Source: an uncultured bacterium (GTDB taxonomy: Bacteria; Patescibacteriota; Minisyncoccia; Phycocordibacterales; UBA1006). From it: DNA of 7,072 nt. The first letter of the stretch is position 1. Every line of letters starts with the position of its first letter. Positions 5,261 through 7,072 of the stretch are shown here, piece after piece. Where the stretch lies: positions 1-7,072 of the forward strand of contig CAIQMU010000012.1 in NCBI GenBank assembly GCA_903873095.1, in the 5' to 3' direction. A program made the translations under genes and the position numbers. Below the pieces are notes generated by a model. The model ran no database searches and was not told the DNA's origin. It saw only the letters and a list, made by a program, of their open reading frames with translations.

Positions 5261-5836
5261 ATGAAAAACAACAAGACAGCGCTGGCGCTTGCGCAGGTTC
5301 TGAACGAAGCAGGTATTCCTACCGGTGGAACCCATACTCAACCCGGTAAAAATCTTCACTATGTCCAGATCAAGTCGATCGATGATGTAGAAAAAGCCCT
5401 CAAAGTAGCCACTGAAAAGGGTTTCGTAGATGTAAAGCAAGCTGGTGTGAAAGGAAGAGTAAGTCTTCCAAATCCTACACTGAAAACTGTGCGTAAAAAG
5501 GCACAATCCAAAAAAGCTCCTAAAAAAGCTCCTAAAAAAGCCGCTACTAAACCGGCCAGTAACAAAACTTCTGCTAAAAGGAAACGTAGCCCCAGTGATA
5601 CAATTCCTGTGCAGGCAAAGATCTTGGTCGATTTGATTTCCGGTATCACAGCTCCAAATGTGAGATACCGGGTAGTCGAGTCGATCATACGGAAAATGCC
5701 AGATGTTAGCATGAAAAGCATGCTGCGCAAACTGGGGTACTGTAGCTCTCTGAAGAAGACCGGCAGTGTCGATCTCTCTAAAATAAGTGAAGCTGCACTC
5801 AAGCGCGAACTGTCAAAGCGTTGGAAGAAGAAATAA
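5261..5836 (+). CDS. Basic two-domain protein with histone-H1-like KKAP linker, unknown function
   Basis: The 191-residue product has three parts. Residues 1-75 form a small domain (LAQVLNEAGIPTGG, then YVQIKSIDDVEKALKVATEKGFV). Residues 76-111 are a highly basic linker with KKAPKKAPKKAA and KRKRS. Residues 112-191 form a helical domain (VQAKILVDLISGIT, RYRVVESIIRKMP, MLRKLGY) ending in KRWKKK. No signal peptide or membrane segment is visible. The linker resembles bacterial histone-H1-like proteins and DNA-binding tails, and with the strong promoter suggests an abundant nucleic-acid-binding or nucleoid protein. I do not recognise either folded domain. Many codons end in G or C compared with the AT-rich neighbours, which might mean high expression or acquisition. 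The bidirectional terminator follows within 20 bases. Confidence 0.8.
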   Translation: MKNNKTALALAQVLNEAGIPTGGTHTQPGKNLHYVQIKSIDDVEKALKVATEKGFVDVKQAGVKGRVSLPNPTLKTVRKKAQSKKAPKKAPKKAATKPASNKTSAKRKRSPSDTIPVQAKILVDLISGITAPNVRYRVVESIIRKMPDVSMKSMLRKLGYCSSLKKTGSVDLSKISEAALKRELSKRWKKK

Positions 5837-5855
5837 TTCTAAGAACGCTAAACAC

Positions 5856-5887
5856 AAAAGCAGTGATGGATATCACTGCTTTTTTTA
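5856..5887 (+). terminator. Rho-independent terminator shared by convergent genes
   Basis: AGCAGTGAT (5858-5866), loop GGAT and ATCACTGCT (5871-5879 area) form a clean stem followed by a run of seven T at 5880-5886. On the minus strand the AAAA at 5856-5859 supplies a shorter T run, so the same hairpin can end the glycosylase transcript, whose stop codon overlaps the T tract. Confidence 0.85.
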
Positions 5888-6472
5888 TTTCCTTGTTTCT
5901 TTTATTTTCTCCAAAACCTTTGGGATTTTTCCAAAGTCATCAAGAAGGGTCGCGCGCATTCCGCCGTTATAGAGCGCAGCGGCTGGATGGTAGAGCGGGA
6001 AGAAATATTCCGTGGGAAGATTGGGTATTTTTCGATGAACGAGTTTTCCGTGCGCATCTGAAATTTTAAGTTCAGGTAAGAAATACGTCATTGAATGGCG
6101 GCCTAAGAAAATGACAACATCAGGTTTGATGAATGATAATTCTGCGTAAAGCCACGCTGCGCATTCTCGTTTCTCATGATCTTCGGGATCGCGATTATTT
6201 GGTGGACGATATTTTACAATATTGGTGATATAAATATCTTTGCGTTCCATTCCAATGGATGCAAGCATTTCAGCTAGAAATTTTCCCGCAGCCCCAACGA
6301 ATGGTTTTCCTGTCTCGTCTTCTTTTTTACCTGGAGCTTCGCCAATAAATACGATTTTTGCATCAGGATTTCCATCGCCAAAAACCGGCTGAATAGCTGT
6401 TTCTTTCAATTTGCATTCACAAATCGAGTTTTGATATTCATGAAGTTTTTGGAGTTCTTCAGAACGAGTCAT
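5885..6472 (-). CDS. Uracil-DNA glycosylase, family 4 (Udg4 type)
   Basis: The 195-residue enzyme removes uracil from DNA at the start of base excision repair. Family-4 motifs are clear: GEAPGKKEDETGKPFVGAAG at 44-63 (motif 1 with its glutamate), NIVKYRPPNNRDP at 84-96, and FPLYHPAAAL at 158-167 (motif 3). Length matches the family. Two cluster positions look changed: family-4 enzymes hold a 4Fe-4S cluster with CxxC near the N-terminus, a Cys in KCRPP and a later Cys. Here the first pair is C18 and C20 (CxC), KCRPP has become KYRPP (Tyr88), and C104 remains. The cluster may therefore be absent or differently bound. The gene is monocistronic, with ATG 6472 and a TATAAT only 6 bases upstream. 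Family assignment is firm; activity despite the altered cysteines is expected but unproven. Confidence 0.93.
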   Translation of the reverse strand: MTRSEELQKLHEYQNSICECKLKETAIQPVFGDGNPDAKIVFIGEAPGKKEDETGKPFVGAAGKFLAEMLASIGMERKDIYITNIVKYRPPNNRDPEDHEKRECAAWLYAELSFIKPDVVIFLGRHSMTYFLPELKISDAHGKLVHRKIPNLPTEYFFPLYHPAAALYNGGMRATLLDDFGKIPKVLEKIKETRK

Positions 6473-6478
6473 GGTTGC

Positions 6479-6484
6479 ATTATA
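6479..6484 (-). promoter_or_regulatory. -10 box of the glycosylase gene, predicted leaderless
   Basis: A perfect minus-strand TATAAT sits 6 bases upstream of ATG 6472, so the transcript should begin at the start codon. The -35 position is T-rich and poor, falling in the T tract of the terminator just upstream. Confidence 0.5.
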
Positions 6485-6501
6485 TCAAAAATGAGAAATA
6501 A

Positions 6502-6527
6502 AAAAGCACGAGGAATCTTGTGCTTTT
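6502..6527 (-). terminator. Rho-independent terminator of the small acidic gene
   Basis: AAAAGCACGAG and CTTGTGCTTTT pair over 11 bases (one G-T) around a GAAT loop. On the minus strand the stem is followed by a run of T, and it begins 13 bases after the stop at 6541. Confidence 0.8.
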
Positions 6528-6540
6528 AGAAAAATGTAAA

Positions 6541-6771
6541 TTATTGTTTTGATAGGGTAGAGACATTTAAAATGTCAACGAGTGCCGAATCGACACGATA
6601 TCCTTCTTGATTGTTTATAAAATTGAAAGCCTGATCCATGTCTTTAGAATCGGCAATTTTTATCCTTATTTTACCGTTTTCTAATTCGTAACACCCTTCG
6701 GGTATAATCTTAATGTTTTCACATTCAAAATATACAATAAGTTTTTCAAATGCTGTATCTGCTGCTTGCAT
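6541..6771 (-). CDS. Small unknown acidic protein (76 aa)
   Basis: The 76-residue product starts MQAADTAFEKLIVYFECEN. It has alternating strand-like and helix-like stretches (LIVYFECENIKIIPEGCYEL, then GKIRIKIADSKDMDQAFNFI) and two cysteines at 17 and 27, with no signal peptide or membrane segment. The fold could be a small alpha/beta domain. It has its own consensus promoter and a good terminator, so it is a complete one-gene unit. I do not recognise a family. Confidence 0.75.
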   Translation of the reverse strand: MQAADTAFEKLIVYFECENIKIIPEGCYELENGKIRIKIADSKDMDQAFNFINNQEGYRVDSALVDILNVSTLSKQ

Positions 6772-6790
6772 ATGTTTTTAGTTTTAGGTC

Positions 6791-6819
6791 ATAATAGTAT
6801 TATATTTATAATATGTCAA
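6791..6819 (-). promoter_or_regulatory. Consensus promoter of the small acidic gene
   Basis: Minus-strand TTGACA (6819-6814) and TATTAT (6796-6791) are separated by 17 bases. The start near 6784 leaves a leader of about 13 bases before ATG 6771, with no Shine-Dalgarno. Confidence 0.7.
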
Positions 6820-6846
6820 GTAGTGCAAGCTTGTCTCTTTTATAGT
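6807..6846 (+). promoter_or_regulatory. Candidate -10 boxes for the right-edge gene
   Basis: Two plus-strand candidates precede ATG 6861: TATAAT at 6807-6812 (weak -35 TTAGGT) and TATAGT at 6841-6846 (no good -35). The first overlaps the divergent promoter of the small acidic gene. I cannot choose between them. Confidence 0.3.
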
Positions 6847-6860
6847 ATCGTTTTAATACT

Positions 6861-7072
6861 ATGTTTCAAAAATTTATTCTCAAAAAATTACTCGGCTCAA
6901 AATTAAAGGCCGCAGGGATGAGTGAAGAGCAAATCGACCAGTTGATTGCCGTTATTGAAAAAAACCCTGATTTCTTCAAGAAAATTCAGGATCAAATCGA
7001 GGCCAAGAAAAAGCAAGGTATTGCAGAACAGGCTGCTGTTATGACGGTGATGCGTGAAAATCAGGCGGAGCT
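6861..7072 (+). CDS. Small helical unknown protein (partial, runs off right edge)
   Basis: The first 70 residues are visible, starting MFQKFILKKLLGSKLKAAGM and continuing SEEQIDQLIAVIEKNPDFFKKIQDQIEAKKKQGIAEQAAVMTVM. The sequence is amphipathic and helical with an acidic and lysine pattern and no membrane segment or catalytic motif. Short proteins of this look (basic hydrophobic start, then the EQIDQLIAVIEKNPDFFKKI type of helix) are, from memory, frequent in Parcubacteria and without known function. The frame is open to the window edge and the start ATG is the first in frame. Confidence 0.75.
   Translation, partial: MFQKFILKKLLGSKLKAAGMSEEQIDQLIAVIEKNPDFFKKIQDQIEAKKKQGIAEQAAVMTVMRENQAE

Noticed and set aside
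5359..5802. 147-residue minus-strand frame with hydrophobic LLAGLVAAFLGAFLGAFL stretch
   Set aside because: The apparent membrane segment is the complement of the KKAPKKAPKKA repeat in the basic protein; no promoter or start context supports it.
1..7072. CRISPR array or second att copy
   Set aside because: No regularly spaced repeat was seen, and the tRNA 3' segment is not repeated within the window; the other element end must lie beyond the left edge if it exists.

Overview
The window looks like a piece of a Patescibacteria (CPR, Parcubacteria-like) chromosome. The main pointers are an ECF-type sigma gene overlapping a DUF5667-type membrane protein gene, a CPR-style large serine recombinase tail reading into a tRNA gene, a family-4 uracil-DNA glycosylase with changed Fe-S ligands, many short hypothetical genes, very short or absent mRNA leaders, and almost no Shine-Dalgarno sites. 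The assignment rests on recognising these families by eye and not on a database search. The standard code fits all genes seen.

Left part (1-2088) looks like the end of an integrated accessory element next to tRNA-Ala(UGC). Reading leftward from 1219 are two small unknown genes and the start of a large protein (1-824, cut by the window edge) that resembles the N-terminus of long superfamily-1/AAA helicases. Reading rightward is the 3' portion of a large serine recombinase (1367-2077). It has lost its catalytic half, and its last codons are the antisense of the tRNA-Ala gene (2013-2088, minus). A REP-like palindrome lies where the recombinase homology breaks off.

Middle part (2089-5178) is core-like. 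A tRNA leader region with several hairpins (2089-2254) is followed by a minus-strand pair: an ECF sigma factor (3366-3890) and a single-pass membrane protein that is its likely anti-sigma partner (2255-3376), overlapping by 11 bases. Divergent from them is an NDH-2-type NAD(P)H:quinone oxidoreductase-like flavoprotein (3982-5178). The two transcription units share a 91-base gap in which two TATAAT boxes form a perfect inverted repeat, so the promoters probably exclude each other.

Right part (5179-7072) has a basic two-domain protein with a histone-H1-like lysine/alanine/proline linker (5261-5836) behind a strong promoter, a shared terminator, the uracil-DNA glycosylase (5885-6472, minus), a second terminator, a small unknown acidic gene (6541-6771, minus), and a divergent gene that starts at 6861 and runs off the right edge.

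The most interesting points are the decayed serine-recombinase element at tRNA-Ala with its helicase operon, the palindromic repeat that occurs both at the recombinase break and in frame inside the DUF5667 protein, the symmetric divergent promoter between the sigma pair and the NDH-2 gene, and the glycosylase that seems to have lost a conserved Fe-S cysteine.
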